NCBI GenBank assembly: GCA_030180135.1
Contig: CM058232.1
Coordinates: 78,349,001 to 78,413,000, forward strand
DNA: 64,000 nt
Direction: 5' to 3'
Source of the DNA: Orychophragmus violaceus
Taxonomy: Eukaryota; Streptophyta; Magnoliopsida; Brassicales; Brassicaceae
In this document: piece after piece, positions 63,879 through 64,000 of the stretch
Layout of the letters: each line of letters opens with the position of its first letter
How positions within the stretch are numbered: position 1 is the first letter of the stretch
Notes under the pieces: model-generated
What the model saw: the letters and a program-made list of their open reading frames with translations, nothing else
What the model was told of the DNA's origin: nothing
Database searches by the model: none
Translations under genes and position numbers: made by a program

Positions 63879-64000
63879 CACCAAACTCTTGTGTGTTTTC
63901 AAATCTATGTTACTGTTTTTCCTTGGGCCTTTTTGTTGTTTTAATGATTATATTTGATATATTTTACGCACATATATGCTGTATTTGCGTCTGACCACTT

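Larger units (their letters stand above)
61769..64000 (+). mobile_element. Second Pack-CACTA element, left part, continues past window
   Basis: Starts CACTACAAAAATAACTGGC. The first 140 bp carry AGCATTT / AACGCTAT motifs of the same type as the element at 17014-25499. The interior is a chain of plus-strand host-like exons (leader-like pyrimidine tract, an unidentified exon, an RGG-repeat exon, TMK kinase exons). The right terminus and target duplication are not in the window, so membership of the downstream exons is inferred. Confidence 0.6.

Overview
The window is plant nuclear DNA, almost certainly from a Brassicaceae genome. Spliceosomal introns are present, LTR elements use Met-tRNA-type primer sites, and captured exons closely resemble Arabidopsis IBR1, RPS6, plastid-type PFK, mitochondrial-carrier and TMK genes. 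It looks like heterochromatic or pericentromeric accessory sequence: nested transposable elements with few candidate host genes, most of them broken.

Layout. 1-3239 and 10715-17296 are two direct copies of one segment, each with the same decayed RPA70-like OB-fold gene on the minus strand and the left end of a gene-capturing CACTA element. Between them lie a copia LTR fused to a tandem TRIM (3710-5011), a LINE relic (5640-9323) and a CACTA-type MITE (9324 to about 9762). The second copy is split by a young Gag-only LTR element (12518-15851, TSD GTCGC); the first copy preserves the empty site. 17014-25499 is a complete Pack-CACTA element (TSD AAT) carrying fragments of IBR1, RPS6 and a mitochondrial carrier, all on the plus strand. 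Nested in it are a minus-strand gypsy-like element (17847-21975) that itself carries a PFK fragment, and a MITE with a 25-bp repeat array (22564-24081).

25790-28130 holds two tandem F-box-like pseudogenes with different stop codons. 29391-36805 is a SINE (TSD AACTGTATGA) split between its A and B boxes by a young copia element (29445-36646) whose gag is open while its pol is decayed. 37400-41235 is a minus-strand LINE relic carrying a hAT MITE. 41236-42050 is a Cassandra TRIM with 5S rRNA-derived LTR segments. 42051-48310 is an old minus-strand copia element split by a CACTA element (44231-47065, TSD TAC). 49072-49386 is an intact single-exon cystatin-like reading frame, the best small host gene here. 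52764-61195 is a minus-strand Tat-lineage gypsy element with protease and reverse transcriptase deleted; on the opposite strand it keeps a four-exon antisense ORF that reads open for 853 codons. 61769 to the window end is the left part of a second gene-capturing CACTA element with RGG-repeat and TMK receptor-kinase fragments.

The nesting and target-site duplications give a relative history: the RPA-like gene decayed, the Pack-CACTA and its MITE arrived, the segment duplicated, and the Gag-only element then entered one copy. Recurrent themes are capture of host exons by both DNA and RNA elements, and elements that keep only gag (or only an antisense ORF) while losing the enzymes for their own mobility. 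Homology calls come from reading translations, not from database searches.
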